Positions 1 through 8,791 of a DNA stretch of 64,000 nt are shown here, one piece after another; positions within the stretch are counted from its first letter, which is position 1; every line of letters begins with the position of its first letter. The notes below the pieces were generated by a model that ran no database searches, was not told the DNA's origin, and worked only from the letters and a program-made list of their open reading frames with translations. Source of the stretch: Haliscomenobacter sp. Lineage in GTDB: Bacteria > Bacteroidota > Bacteroidia > Chitinophagales > Saprospiraceae. Made by a program: the position numbers and the translations under genes. The stretch is taken from NCBI GenBank assembly GCA_016713275.1, contig JADJPL010000001.1, forward strand, positions 248,001 through 312,000, in the 5' to 3' direction.

Positions 1-31
1 AAAAGAAAATATTTTTTGGCTGCCAGGGGCG

Positions 32-56
32 AAAACGGTCTTTTGAGACAGCCCCG
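32..56. repeat. Arm of a dispersed inverted-repeat family
   Basis: A 25-base stretch with core CGGTCTTTTGAGACAGCCCC. The same sequence, on either strand, recurs at 26082-26173 (as a full inverted repeat), more loosely at 55206-55270, and as a single arm near 50778-50792. Only one arm is obvious here; an opposite arm may lie left of the window. Likely a bidirectional terminator or a short mobile palindrome; the function is inferred. Confidence 0.5.
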
Positions 57-123
57 CCGGCAAACGTCCAACCTGAAGGGGCTTGCCTGTAGGTTGGGCT
101 AATTCCTCAAATGCGTTTCAGGT

Positions 124-429
124 ATGGAAAATTTGGCCAATTGGATCTCTGGGAATCTCGACCGGACCGTGACCGGGCTGTCGACGTTTGTTATTCTACT
201 TTTTTTATCCTGGTTCGTCCCCAGGTTGATTCGCTCGTATCGCAAAGGAATCGGTAGCCGGGAAATCCCCCCTTTACCTCCGATGGACCTCCCGGAACAA
301 GCCCGTTTTTTCACCGCCGATTCCCGGGGCGCTGACTTGGCAGAAGCAAAGAAACCGTCCCTGCCGGAAATTCCTTTGAGCGAGGAGGACCGCAAGCGGG
401 CCCAGGCTTTTTGGGATGAAGAGAACTGA
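124..429 (+). CDS. Small single-pass membrane protein, function unknown
   Basis: Predicted protein of 101 residues. Residues about 18-36 form one hydrophobic helix (TFVILLFLSWFVPRLI), followed by a basic stretch (RSYRKG) that suggests a cytoplasmic C-terminal tail, rich in proline and acidic residues. No family was recognised. The stop codon is followed at once by a tandem repeat (428-519), then by an AAA ATPase gene about 200 bases on, on the same strand. Composition and codon use look like real coding sequence. A functional link to the ATPase is only a guess from position. Confidence 0.6.
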   Translation: MENLANWISGNLDRTVTGLSTFVILLFLSWFVPRLIRSYRKGIGSREIPPLPPMDLPEQARFFTADSRGADLAEAKKPSLPEIPLSEEDRKRAQAFWDEEN

Positions 430-519
430 CGGGGGACGGGGGACGGTTGACGGTTGACGGGGACGGTTGACGGTTGACGGGAGACGGGAGACGGGGAAGG
501 GGGACGGTGGACGGGGGCA
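428..519. repeat. GACGGTT/GACGGGG heptamer tandem array
   Basis: About 13 copies of a degenerate 7-base unit (GACGGTT, GACGGGG, GACGGGA) fill the space directly after a stop codon. The strand asymmetry (purine-rich, almost no C outside GACGG) marks a low-complexity satellite. The array ends before the next gene's leader. No coding role is supported; the antisense reading gives only a Pro/Ser/Arg repeat. Confidence 0.85.
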
Positions 520-626
520 GTAATGGAAATAGGAGGAGGCAGGTGGTGGGGCAATAAGCCGAATTGACCGTTTCGTATGAGGGGCGGTTGGTTTTTTTCT
601 TTCCTTCGTTATGGAATGAACACGAT

Positions 627-1709
627 ATGAATACGATTCTTCGCCCTCATGCAGAGGTTGAATTCGCGGAAGAGCTGGCGCTTTTGGCGGCTCAGGATAC
701 TACCCAGCGGCGTCCGGAAGGGTGGAGGCTGTCGCCCCAGGCGGTGGTAACGTATATTCTGGGGGGCAAGCTCCCTAACGGGCAGCCGATTACTCCGAAA
801 TATTACGGGGATCGCAGGTTGGTTGAAATTGCCGTAGCGACCTTAGTTACCGACAGAGCCCTGCTTCTGGTAGGCTTGCCCGGGACGGCAAAAACCTGGC
901 TGGCGGAACACCTTGCAGCCGCTATCAGCGGCGATTCCAGTTTGCTGGTCCAGGGCACTGCCGGGCAAAGCGAAGATGCGCTGAGGTATACCTGGAATTA
1001 TGCGCGCCTGCTCACGGAGGGACCTAGCCCTGCGGCGCTGGTCCCCAGTCCGGTGATGCGCGCCATGCAGGAAGGGAAGCTGGCTCGGGTGGAAGAACTT
1101 ACGCGGATGCCGTCCGAAGTACAGGACTCTCTGATCACCACCCTATCTGAGAAGATCATGCCGGTGCCGGAATTAAACACGGAAGTACAAGCCGTAAGGG
1201 GGTTTAACTTGATCGCTACGTCCAACGACCGGGATCGAGGCGTGAACGAGTTGTCCGGAGCGTTAAAGCGCCGGTTCAATACCGTAGTGATGCCCCTTCC
1301 GGCTTCGCTGGAGGAAGAGGTGCTTATCGTGCAGCGAAGGGTGGACCAGTTGGGCGCCGCGCTCGATTTGCCTCCCGGCGCCACCCCGGTGGAAGAGATC
1401 CGCAGGTTGGTAACTATTTTCCGGGAGCTGCGCAGCGGAAAAACCGAAGACGGCAAAAGGCAGCTCAAATCGCCCGACAGTACCCTGAGTACCGCCGAGG
1501 CGATTTCCGTGATTCATAGCGGGCAAGCCCTCGCCGTTCACTTTGGCGACGGGACGCTTCGCGCCGGCGACCTCGCCGCCGCGCTCGCTGGCGCCATTGT
1601 CAAAGACCCTTCCCGCGATCAGGCAGCCTGGAAGGAATACCTGGAAACAGTGGTCAAAACCAGAGCGGAGTGGAAAGACCTGTATCAGAAGTGCAGGGAA
1701 TTGGGGTGA
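627..1709 (+). CDS. MoxR-type AAA ATPase of the DUF5682-associated class
   Basis: Protein of 360 residues; the ATG at 627 is chosen because the family starts with a short N-terminal MxxxLRPHAE segment, while an upstream in-frame TTG at 564 adds unrelated residues. Walker A is GLPGTAKT at about 83-90; the arginine/sensor region reads IATSNDRDRGVN. The N-terminal part (LSPQAVVTYILGG, TPKYYGDRRLVEIAVATL) and the C-terminal part (LKSPDSTLSTAEAISV) are, from memory, hallmarks of the AAA ATPase encoded next to DUF5682 and VWA/CoxE-domain genes in many bacteria. MoxR ATPases usually act as chaperone-like remodellers with a VWA partner. Here no such partner is adjacent; a convergent membrane-protein gene follows 5 bases on. 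The DUF5682 homologue lies at 56787-59111. Confidence 0.88.
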   Translation: MNTILRPHAEVEFAEELALLAAQDTTQRRPEGWRLSPQAVVTYILGGKLPNGQPITPKYYGDRRLVEIAVATLVTDRALLLVGLPGTAKTWLAEHLAAAISGDSSLLVQGTAGQSEDALRYTWNYARLLTEGPSPAALVPSPVMRAMQEGKLARVEELTRMPSEVQDSLITTLSEKIMPVPELNTEVQAVRGFNLIATSNDRDRGVNELSGALKRRFNTVVMPLPASLEEEVLIVQRRVDQLGAALDLPPGATPVEEIRRLVTIFRELRSGKTEDGKRQLKSPDSTLSTAEAISVIHSGQALAVHFGDGTLRAGDLAAALAGAIVKDPSRDQAAWKEYLETVVKTRAEWKDLYQKCRELG

Positions 1710-1714
1710 AATTT

Positions 1715-2296
1715 CTACCCGTGCCTGCTCATCCGGTCCGCGGCAGGGCTCATCCATGCCATGAGCAAGGCGCATACCACAAAGACATACCCAAACAGGG
1801 CATTGTGGTGAGAAATCGGGATGGCGCTAAGAGCGATCGCCAGTCCAATGAGCCAAACGAGGTGGCCGTAGAGGTGAAACCCCCGGCTTGGCAGCTCTTG
1901 GGCAGGCCATTTTCCCGTAACCAGGGGAAGCAGCCACTTGCGGTCTGCATAAAGCAGCCAGAGGTTCATTGCTAACAAGCCCGCCAGGACGTAAGGCGTT
2001 CCGCGCCATTGAAGGGAGATGGTTATGACCAGAATATTGGCAATCATAGGGAGGAGCATCAGCGCGCCGGCAGGGATATACCGCAGCGTCAGCAAAACAA
2101 ACCCGATAACCACCTGCGAAAACGCAATAAACCGCGCGTACCCTCCCAAGCCGTATTCTCCCAACCGCTCCTCCAGCCACACCGGGCCGATCAGTCCGGG
2201 AAACCGGTGCTCGGCAAATAATTTGCCCATTCCAGCCGTAAAGAATACCAGACCTAGAAAAAAGCTGGTTCCGTAATAGGGTACTTTTCTGAACAT
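1715..2296 (-). CDS. DoxX-like integral membrane protein
   Basis: About 193 residues, with roughly five hydrophobic segments. The first segment carries LGLVFFTAGMGKL, the pattern typical of DoxX/DoxX-like membrane proteins, whose members are linked to quinone or thiosulfate redox steps or have no known role. A TTG at 2357-2359 would extend the protein over the upstream gene, so the ATG at 2294-2296 is preferred; it leaves 22 bases after the upstream stop. It is the second gene of a two-gene unit with the 63-residue membrane protein at 2319-2510. The 3' end lies 5 bases from the convergent AAA ATPase gene, with no room for a separate terminator. No substrate can be read from the sequence. Confidence 0.7.
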   Translation of the reverse strand: MFRKVPYYGTSFFLGLVFFTAGMGKLFAEHRFPGLIGPVWLEERLGEYGLGGYARFIAFSQVVIGFVLLTLRYIPAGALMLLPMIANILVITISLQWRGTPYVLAGLLAMNLWLLYADRKWLLPLVTGKWPAQELPSRGFHLYGHLVWLIGLAIALSAIPISHHNALFGYVFVVCALLMAWMSPAADRMSRHG

Positions 2297-2318
2297 GGGA
2301 AGCGGCGTTTTTATCGGT

Positions 2319-2510
2319 TCACTCGGTTTTTGGAGGTTGAATAAACCGGCCCAGAACAATGCCCGCGATTGCCATCACCATAATGGTATATCTTAACCCG
2401 GGACCTTTCTCGATGCCTACCGCGTCCGTTTTGTCCATAAGCCATAAAAGGCCAAGCAAGACTGCGGCGCCCAGCAACAGGTAATAGAAAACGTGCAGTA
2501 ATTTACGCAT
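2319..2510 (-). CDS. Small two-helix membrane protein, function unknown
   Basis: Protein of 63 residues with two hydrophobic helices (YYLLLGAAVLLGLLWLM and YTIMVMAIAGIVLGRF) joined by a short charged loop, ending in a basic PPKTE tail. It starts at an ATG 47 bases downstream of the mqnC stop and is followed by the DoxX-like gene, so the pair may be a small operon or a tail of the mqnC transcript. No family was recognised. Confidence 0.6.
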   Translation of the reverse strand: MRKLLHVFYYLLLGAAVLLGLLWLMDKTDAVGIEKGPGLRYTIMVMAIAGIVLGRFIQPPKTE

Positions 2511-2557
2511 GACAATCCGATTTTTTTTCGTTTTGAGCGGAAAATCAGGAAAAGAAC

Positions 2558-3700
2558 CTAGTCGACGATCATGGAGGCGCGATCCAACTCCTGTTGCACG
2601 ATAAATTCGGGCAATTGCCGGGGTTCGTATTGCTGATTGCGCAATTGAGGCCTAAACCCGGCTTCGAGGATCGCCTCCTGAATGCCGTTGGCGGTAAACC
2701 TGAACCGCGCTCCGGCGGCCGAAACGACGTTTTCTTCGATCATGATGCTGCCAAAATCGTTGGCGCCCGCATGCAGGCAGATCTGGGCAACCTGCTTGCC
2801 TACCGTGAGCCAGGAAGCCTGGATGTTGGCGATATTGGGCAGCATGATCCGGCTCAGGGCAATCATCCGGATGTACTCTTCCCCGGTGCAGGTGTTGCGC
2901 GCCCGCTTGAGCTTTTTGAGTATGGTGTCTTCGTCCTGGAAGGGCCAGGGGATGAAGGCGATGAACCCTTTGGCGTCTTTGGGCTTCCTGGATTGCACTT
3001 CGCGGATTTTGACGAGGTGCTCCATCCGTTCGAGGTTCGTTTCAATATGGCCAAACATCATCGTCGCCGAAGTGGTCAGATGCAATTGGTGGGCTGCGTG
3101 CATGATGTCGAGCCATTCCTGGGCGCCGCATTTGCCTTTGGAGATCAGCCGCCGGACCCGGTCGTCCAGGATTTCTGCCCCGGCGCCGGGAAGGGAATCC
3201 AATCCCGATGCTTTCAGGGCCCGGAGCACCTCGATATGGGTAGATTTTTCCAGTTTGGTGATATGCGCCACTTCGGGAGGCCCGAGCGCATGGAGTTTAA
3301 GGTCAGGAAAATGCTGCTTCAACTCCCGGAACAGGCCGGTATAGTAGTCCAGCCCCAAATCCGGATGGTGCCCCCCTTGCAACAAGAGCTGCTCTCCTCC
3401 AAACCGAAAAAGCTCCTCGATCTTTTCTTTGTAGGACTCGATAGAAGTAATGTACGACTCCTCGTGCCCCGGCCTCCGGTAGAAGTTACAGAACTTGCAG
3501 TTGGCAATACACACATTGGTCGTATTGGAGTTGCGGTCGATAATCCAGGTCACCGTATCGCCCGGCACGTGGCGCTGCCTTAATTGGGCGCCCACATAGA
3601 TCAGGTCTGCAGCCGGAGCGTGTTCGAAAAGGAAAACGCCTTCTTCCGCACTTAGGAATTCGAGGTTCAATGCCCGCTGTAATAAATCGGAATAATGCAT
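2558..3700 (-). CDS. mqnC: Cyclic dehypoxanthinyl futalosine synthase (radical SAM)
   Basis: Protein of 380 residues. It converts dehypoxanthine futalosine to its cyclic form in the futalosine route to menaquinone, in the cytoplasm. The radical SAM cluster motif CxxxCxxC is at C64, C68 and C71 (CIANCKFC). The following region LLLQGGHHPDLGLDYY and HALGPPEVAHI is typical of MqnC rather than its paralogue MqnE, and the length fits MqnC. The ATG at 3698-3700 is the only reasonable start. A -7 box TATCTTTG lies about 70 bases upstream. The gene is divergent from rimP. No other men/mqn gene is in the window. Confidence 0.93.
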   Translation of the reverse strand: MHYSDLLQRALNLEFLSAEEGVFLFEHAPAADLIYVGAQLRQRHVPGDTVTWIIDRNSNTTNVCIANCKFCNFYRRPGHEESYITSIESYKEKIEELFRFGGEQLLLQGGHHPDLGLDYYTGLFRELKQHFPDLKLHALGPPEVAHITKLEKSTHIEVLRALKASGLDSLPGAGAEILDDRVRRLISKGKCGAQEWLDIMHAAHQLHLTTSATMMFGHIETNLERMEHLVKIREVQSRKPKDAKGFIAFIPWPFQDEDTILKKLKRARNTCTGEEYIRMIALSRIMLPNIANIQASWLTVGKQVAQICLHAGANDFGSIMIEENVVSAAGARFRFTANGIQEAILEAGFRPQLRNQQYEPRQLPEFIVQQELDRASMIVD

Positions 3701-3769
3701 AATATCGTTCGTTCTTTGGAGTGATCAATCCTTTCGGGCCGGGATACGTTCCGCCCGGCGCAGGTATAA

Positions 3770-3797
3770 CAAAGATAGCAAAGGTCCGGTTTGCAAA
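3770..3797 (-). promoter_or_regulatory. Putative Bacteroidota promoter for mqnC
   Basis: On the minus strand, TATCTTTG (3770-3777) matches the TANNTTTG -7 box of the Bacteroidota primary sigma factor. A TTG within TTTTTG at about 3794-3797 sits 16 bases upstream as a possible -33 element. The distance to the mqnC ATG is about 70 bases. Confidence 0.45.
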
Positions 3798-3871
3798 AAG
3801 CCGAAATCCTTTCAGGAAGGCGAAAGGAGATCTGAATGGAAAAACGCTGGCGTAGTAAATAAAAAAGTGGT

Positions 3872-3879
3872 ATATTTGC
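3872..3879 (+). promoter_or_regulatory. Putative -7 box for the rimP-nusA-infB operon
   Basis: TATATTTG matches TANNTTTG. It lies about 20 bases before a strong leader hairpin and about 100 bases before the rimP start. No clear -33 TTG is visible at the usual spacing, so this rests on the -7 box and position. Confidence 0.4.
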
Positions 3880-3899
3880 CGCCGAACTCGGGAAGATCG

Positions 3900-3934
3900 C
3901 GCGAAAGAGGGAACCAAAAGTTCCCTCTTTCGCG
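3900..3934 (+). promoter_or_regulatory. Perfect 15-bp hairpin in the rimP leader
   Basis: CGCGAAAGAGGGAAC (3900-3914) and GTTCCCTCTTTCGCG (3920-3934) are exact reverse complements around a 5-base loop CAAAA. The stem lies between the -7 box and the likely rimP start codon, so it would be in the 5' untranslated RNA. No T-tract follows on the plus strand, so it is not a standard terminator. A processing or attenuation element for the rimP-nusA-infB operon is inferred. Confidence 0.7.
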
Positions 3935-3975
3935 TCTTGGGAGGTCCGGCGCGATCGTCAACAAAATTCAGGGAA

Positions 3976-4449
3976 GTGGAGATTACGGAGAAAATAGATT
4001 CCTTGCTGGAAAAGTTTCTGGAAGAAGCTTTCGCCGATTGCTTTATCGTGGAGATCAAACTGGGGGCTGGCAACAAGCTGGAGGTTTTTGCCGATAGCGA
4101 TTCGGGCATGACTTTCGAAAAGTGCCAGCGGATTAGCCGGTACCTCGAAGAACACATTGATGCCGGAGGCTGGCTGGGACTCCATTACGTACTGGAGGTA
4201 TCTTCTCCCGGAATCAGCCGCCCACTGCAGTTTTGGCGCCAATACCCCAGAAATGTTGGCCGCCAGATCGAAGTGACCCTTCAGGATGGAACCAAGCGGA
4301 AAGGGGTTCTGCAAGCCGTTCATCCCGAAACGATCGTCCTGTCGGAAGAAATCAGCCGGAAGGAGGGGAAAAAGACCATCAAGGAAAAAGTGGAAACGGC
4401 AATCCCCTTCGGTCATATTGAAAAGACTTTTGTAAAGGTTTCGTTTTAA
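3976..4449 (+). CDS. rimP: Ribosome maturation factor RimP
   Basis: About 157 residues from a GTG at 3976; a TTG at 3937 would add 13 residues that overlap nothing known and start within a few bases of the leader hairpin, so the GTG is preferred. RimP helps assemble the 30S subunit. Visible family features are the N-terminal ITEKIDSLLEKFLEEAF segment, the EVSSPGISRPL motif near the middle, and a C-terminal beta-barrel part (TLQDGTKRKGVL, PFGHIEKTFVKVSF). It is followed 12 bases later by nusA, then infB, the usual order of this operon across bacteria. Confidence 0.92.
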   Translation: MEITEKIDSLLEKFLEEAFADCFIVEIKLGAGNKLEVFADSDSGMTFEKCQRISRYLEEHIDAGGWLGLHYVLEVSSPGISRPLQFWRQYPRNVGRQIEVTLQDGTKRKGVLQAVHPETIVLSEEISRKEGKKTIKEKVETAIPFGHIEKTFVKVSF

Positions 4450-4461
4450 AGCTTTAATACT

Positions 4462-5700
4462 ATGATGAACCTGGTGGAAACCTTCTCGGAATTCAAATCC
4501 GGGAAGAATATCGATCGCCCGACCATGGTGCGCGTGCTCGAGGATGTATTCCGCACGCTGATCCGCAAAAAATTTGGCTCGGACGAGAATTTCGACGTTA
4601 TTGTCAACACCCAGAAAGGGGACCTTGAACTTTGGAGGGTCCGCGAAATCGTGCCGGACGGCGAAGTGACCGACGACCGCAGCCAGATCTCTATCTCCGA
4701 GGCCTTGTCGATCGACGCCGATTATGAAGTCGGAGAGGAATGTTACGAACAACTCAAGCTGGAAGATTTCGGCCGCCGGGCCATCATGGCTGCCCGCCAG
4801 ACCCTGATCTCCCGGATCATGGAACTGGAGAAGGACGAAGTGTTCCGCAGGTACAGCGAGCGGATCGGCGACATTATCACCGGAGAGGTCAAGCAGATCC
4901 TCAAAAAAGAGATCCTGGTAGTAGACGACGCTACGAGCAACGAACTGGTGCTCCCCCGCACGGAAATGATCAAAGGCGACTTTTTCCGCAAGGACGACGT
5001 CGTTCGCGCAGTGATTCGCAAAGTGGACATGCGCAACAACAACCCGGTGGTTATCCTTTCCCGCACGGATAACATGTTCCTGGAAAAACTCCTCGAACAG
5101 GAAGTGCCCGAGATCGAAGACGGGCTGATCAGCATCAAGAAGATCGTTCGAATCCCGGGGGAACGCGCCAAAGTCGCGGTGGAATCTTACGACGACCGCA
5201 TCGACCCGGTAGGCGCCTGCGTCGGGATGAAAGGGGCTCGTATTCACGGAATTGTCCGCGAATTGCGCAACGAGAATATCGACATCGTCAATTTCACCAA
5301 CAACGTCACGCTCTTTATCCAGCGCGCACTGACGCCGGCCAAGGTGTCGAGTATCGACCTGAAGATGGAAAAGATGCACGCCAACGTATACCTCGACCCT
5401 GATCAGGTTTCTCTGGCTATTGGCAAAGGAGGGACCAACATCAAACTGGCCAGCCAATTGACGGGATTTGAAATTGACGTGTACCGCAACAACGAAGAAT
5501 ACGAAATCGACGACGTGGATCTCGAGGAATTCGCAGATGAAATCGAGGGCTGGATCATCGACTCGCTCAAAGCGATTGGTTGCGACACCGCCAGAAGCGT
5601 GCTTTCCCTGAGCAAAGAAGAACTGATCCGGCGCACCGATTTGGAAGAAGAGACCATCGAAGATTTGATGAAGATCCTTGCTGCGGAATTTGAGGACTAG
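4462..5700 (+). CDS. nusA: Transcription termination/antitermination factor NusA
   Basis: Protein of 412 residues, the usual length in Bacteroidota, which lack the long C-terminal repeats of enterobacterial NusA. Domain order: N-terminal RNA polymerase-binding domain (about 1-130), S1 domain (about 135-200), KH1 with DPVGACVGMKGARI, KH2 with AIGKGGTNIKLAS, and a C-terminal helix-hairpin-helix-like segment with SLSKEELIRRTDLEE. It binds RNA polymerase and nascent RNA and affects pausing, termination and antitermination. The start is one of two adjacent ATGs at 4462 and 4465. It sits between rimP and infB. Confidence 0.95.
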   Translation: MMNLVETFSEFKSGKNIDRPTMVRVLEDVFRTLIRKKFGSDENFDVIVNTQKGDLELWRVREIVPDGEVTDDRSQISISEALSIDADYEVGEECYEQLKLEDFGRRAIMAARQTLISRIMELEKDEVFRRYSERIGDIITGEVKQILKKEILVVDDATSNELVLPRTEMIKGDFFRKDDVVRAVIRKVDMRNNNPVVILSRTDNMFLEKLLEQEVPEIEDGLISIKKIVRIPGERAKVAVESYDDRIDPVGACVGMKGARIHGIVRELRNENIDIVNFTNNVTLFIQRALTPAKVSSIDLKMEKMHANVYLDPDQVSLAIGKGGTNIKLASQLTGFEIDVYRNNEEYEIDDVDLEEFADEIEGWIIDSLKAIGCDTARSVLSLSKEELIRRTDLEEETIEDLMKILAAEFED

Positions 5701-5794
5701 TTCACCAAATTTCAATAAAACAAGGCGGAAACGAACTCTTTTCTTTAAGTTTGTGTTCGGTTTTCAAAAGGAAATTTTAGTCTAAATATCCAGA

Positions 5795-8791
5795 ATGACG
5801 AAATCTTTAGTAAAGATTGCCAAGGAACTTAATGTCGGTACTACTACTATTGTCGAATTTCTTAACAATAGCGGATTTGACATTGACAATAAGCCCAATG
5901 CCAAGATCACCGACGAAATGTATGCCCGTTTGCTGAAAGAGTTCCAACGGTCAATCGATGATAAAGAGGCTTCCAAGCATGTCAATATCGGAGTGCGCAG
6001 CAAAGGCAGCGAGCAAGAGGTTGGTGGGGCGTTACCCGGGAGCGCCAGGAAACGGCTGTCGAGGAAAAACCGGTAGAGGATGAAGAGCGCCCTCGGATCA
6101 AGCTGCAGCGCCCAACCGTTCTGGGTAAGATCGATCTCAGCAAACGCCTTCACGACCGGGGTAAAGACAAACAAGAGATTCATATCCATTCCGCTGAAGA
6201 AAACCGCCAACCAGAACCTGCAATCGTTCAAGAACCCGTCAAAGAAATGGAGCCGCCCAAGGAAACGCCTCCTCCGGTGGCCGAACCCGTAGCCCCTCCT
6301 GAGGTCGAACCGATAGCTCCTCCGGTAGCTGAACCCGTCGCCTTGGTGGTAGAAGAACCTACCGTCGTCGCGCCCCCCAGAACCAGTGCCGCTGAAGGAA
6401 GAAAAACCAGTCGAGGCAAATTCCGGCGTCTTTCGCGCCGATACGCCCGAACTCCGGGGGCTCAAAATCCTGGGGAAAATCGATACCGATCGGTTTGATA
6501 AGAAAAAGAAAAAAGATACCAAAGAGGTTAAACGCAGCCCGGGGGAACCCGAAAAATCCGGCAGCGCCCCTACTCCCGCTGGAGGCGCTACCCCTGGAAG
6601 GGAACGACAAGGCGGCACAGGCCGCCCCGGCGCTCCAAGCCGCCCCGGCGCCCCAGGCCCACAGGATCGGAGCCCCAAACCAGAGAACGCAACCGACAAA
6701 AAACCTTCGGATGGGTTGTCGGAAGAGGAACGCAAAAAACGCAAACGCAAACGCAAAAAAGTGGGCGCCGGCACCGAAGGCCAGAATAAACCTGCCGATA
6801 ATACCCGCGGACCAAGCCAGGACAGACCACGTCCTCCCGCCACCCGAGGCGTGGTCAGAGAAGAATCCAAAGAGGTTTCTCAAAAAGAAATCGAAGACAA
6901 GATCAAGGCTACCATGGCCCGCCTTTCCGGCGGCGGAAAGAAAAAACGCCAGAAACTCCAGCGCGACAAACGGGACCGCTTCCGAGAACGCCAGGAACAA
7001 CTCGAACAGGAAGCTTCTAACGCTAAACTGGAAGTGACCGAATTCATTACGGTTCAGGAATTAGCCAACGTCATGGATGTTCCTGCCGCTGAAGTGATCA
7101 TGGCCTGCCTCAACCTAGGCGTCATGGTGTCCATCAATCAGCGCCTCGACGCGGAGATCATCGAATTGGTAGCCAGCGAATTTGGCCATGAAGTGGAATT
7201 CGTATCCGTCGAAGAACAAACCGAAGAGGATATTATCCTCGACGACAATCCCGAGGACTTGCGGCCGCGCTCTCCCATCGTAACCGTCATGGGCCACGTC
7301 GACCACGGGAAAACCTCCTTGCTGGATTATATCCGTCACGCCAATGTGGTTGCGGGGGAAGCCGGCGGGATTACCCAGCACATCGGCGCCTATGAGTTCG
7401 TTACTGAAGAGGGCAAGAAAGTAACCTTCCTCGATACGCCGGGCCACGAAGCCTTTACCGCCATGCGCGCCCGGGGCGCCAAGGTCACGGATATCGCCGT
7501 GATTATCGTAGCCGCCGACGATAACATCATGCCCCAAACCAAGGAAGCTATCAGCCACGCACAGGCCGCCGGCGTCCCCATCGTCTTTGCCATCAACAAA
7601 ATCGATAAAGCCAACGCCCAACCGGAAAAGATTAAACAGGAACTCGCTTCCATGAACTTCCTCGTGGAGGATTGGGGCGGAAAATACCAGTCGCAGGATA
7701 TTTCTGCGAAAAAAGGCACCGGCGTGGCCGAACTGCTGGAAAAAATCCTTCTGGAAGCCGAAATCCTTGACCTGAAAGCAAACCCTGCCCGCCAGGCCGT
7801 GGGCACCGTGCTCGAAGCTTCTCTGGACAAAGGCCGCGGATATATCTCGAAAATGCTCGTTCAAAACGGCACCCTCCGCATCGGCGATTCGATCGTTGCC
7901 GGGGAATATTCCGGTAAAGTGCGCGCCATGCTGAACGAACGCGGGAAGCGCCTCACCGAGGCCGGCCCCTCAGCCCCGGTCATGGTGCTTGGCTTGGGGG
8001 GAGCTCCTCAGGCAGGCGACCGCTTTAAAGTGGTCGATAGCGACCAGGAGGCTCGTCAGATTGCGTCCAAGCGCGGACAGATTATCCGCGAACAGGCCAA
8101 CCGCGCCACCAAACGGATCTCGCTCGACGAAATCGGCCGCCGCCTTGCACTCGGCAACTTTAAAGAACTCAACCTGATCGTTAAAGGGGATGTCGACGGC
8201 TCCGTCGAAGCGCTCTCCGATTCGCTCATCAAGCTGTCGATCGAAAAAGTTCAGGTCAACGTCATTCACAAAGCCGTCGGCCAAATCGCTGAGTCCGACG
8301 TGTTGCTCGCCTCCGCTTCAGATGCCATCGTCATCGGGTTCCAGGTCCGCCCCTCCAGCGGCGCGCGAAAGCTGGCAGAACAGGAAGGCGTTCAGATCAA
8401 AACCTACTCCATCATTTACGAAGCTATTGAGGAAATCAAATCCGCTATCGAGGGGATGCTCGAGCCGACCAAGGAGGAGCATATCTCTGGCCTGGTAGAG
8501 GTTCGCGAGGTGTACAAAATCAGTAAAGTGGGCACCATTGCAGGATGCCAGGTCCAGGAAGGCAAAATTTCCCGGAACAGCAATATCCGCCTGGTGCGCG
8601 ACGGCATCGTGGTCTTCCCCACCCGCGAAGGCGCTCACGGGGAAGTCGCTTCCCTGCGTCGCTTTAAAGAAGATGTGAAAGAGATCAAATCCGGCCTGGA
8701 ATGCGGTATCGGAATCAAAAACTTCAATGATATTAAAGTAGGGGATATCATTGAGGTCTACGAAGTGGTGGAAATCAAGCAGAAACTCTAA
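5795..8791 (+). CDS. infB: Translation initiation factor IF-2 (two frameshifts in this sequence)
   Basis: About 998 residues once repaired. The N-terminus (KIAKELNVGTTTIVEFL) is the Bacteroidota IF-2 start; then follows a Pro/Glu/Lys-rich linker, the GTPase domain (G1 GHVDHGKT near 7291, DTPGHE near 7435, NKID near 7599) and the C-terminal domains II-IV. The reading frame breaks twice within the linker. One base is missing between 6020 and 6030, at TTGGTGGGG; the next frame then reads EEKPVEDEERPRIKLQ and VLGKIDLSKRL. One extra C is present in a C6 run near 6368-6375, after which the frame returns and reads EPVPLKEEKPVEAN. The two indels compensate and all core domains are intact, so sequence error is more likely than loss of this essential gene. 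Confidence 0.92.

Noticed and set aside
99..554. A 151-codon frame antisense to the small membrane protein and heptamer array
   Set aside because: Its Pro/Ser/Arg repeats come from the 7-base satellite, and the rest mirrors the sense gene.
3958..5715. A 585-codon open frame antisense to nusA
   Set aside because: It mirrors rimP and nusA codon structure, has no family features, and the sense strand is clearly nusA.
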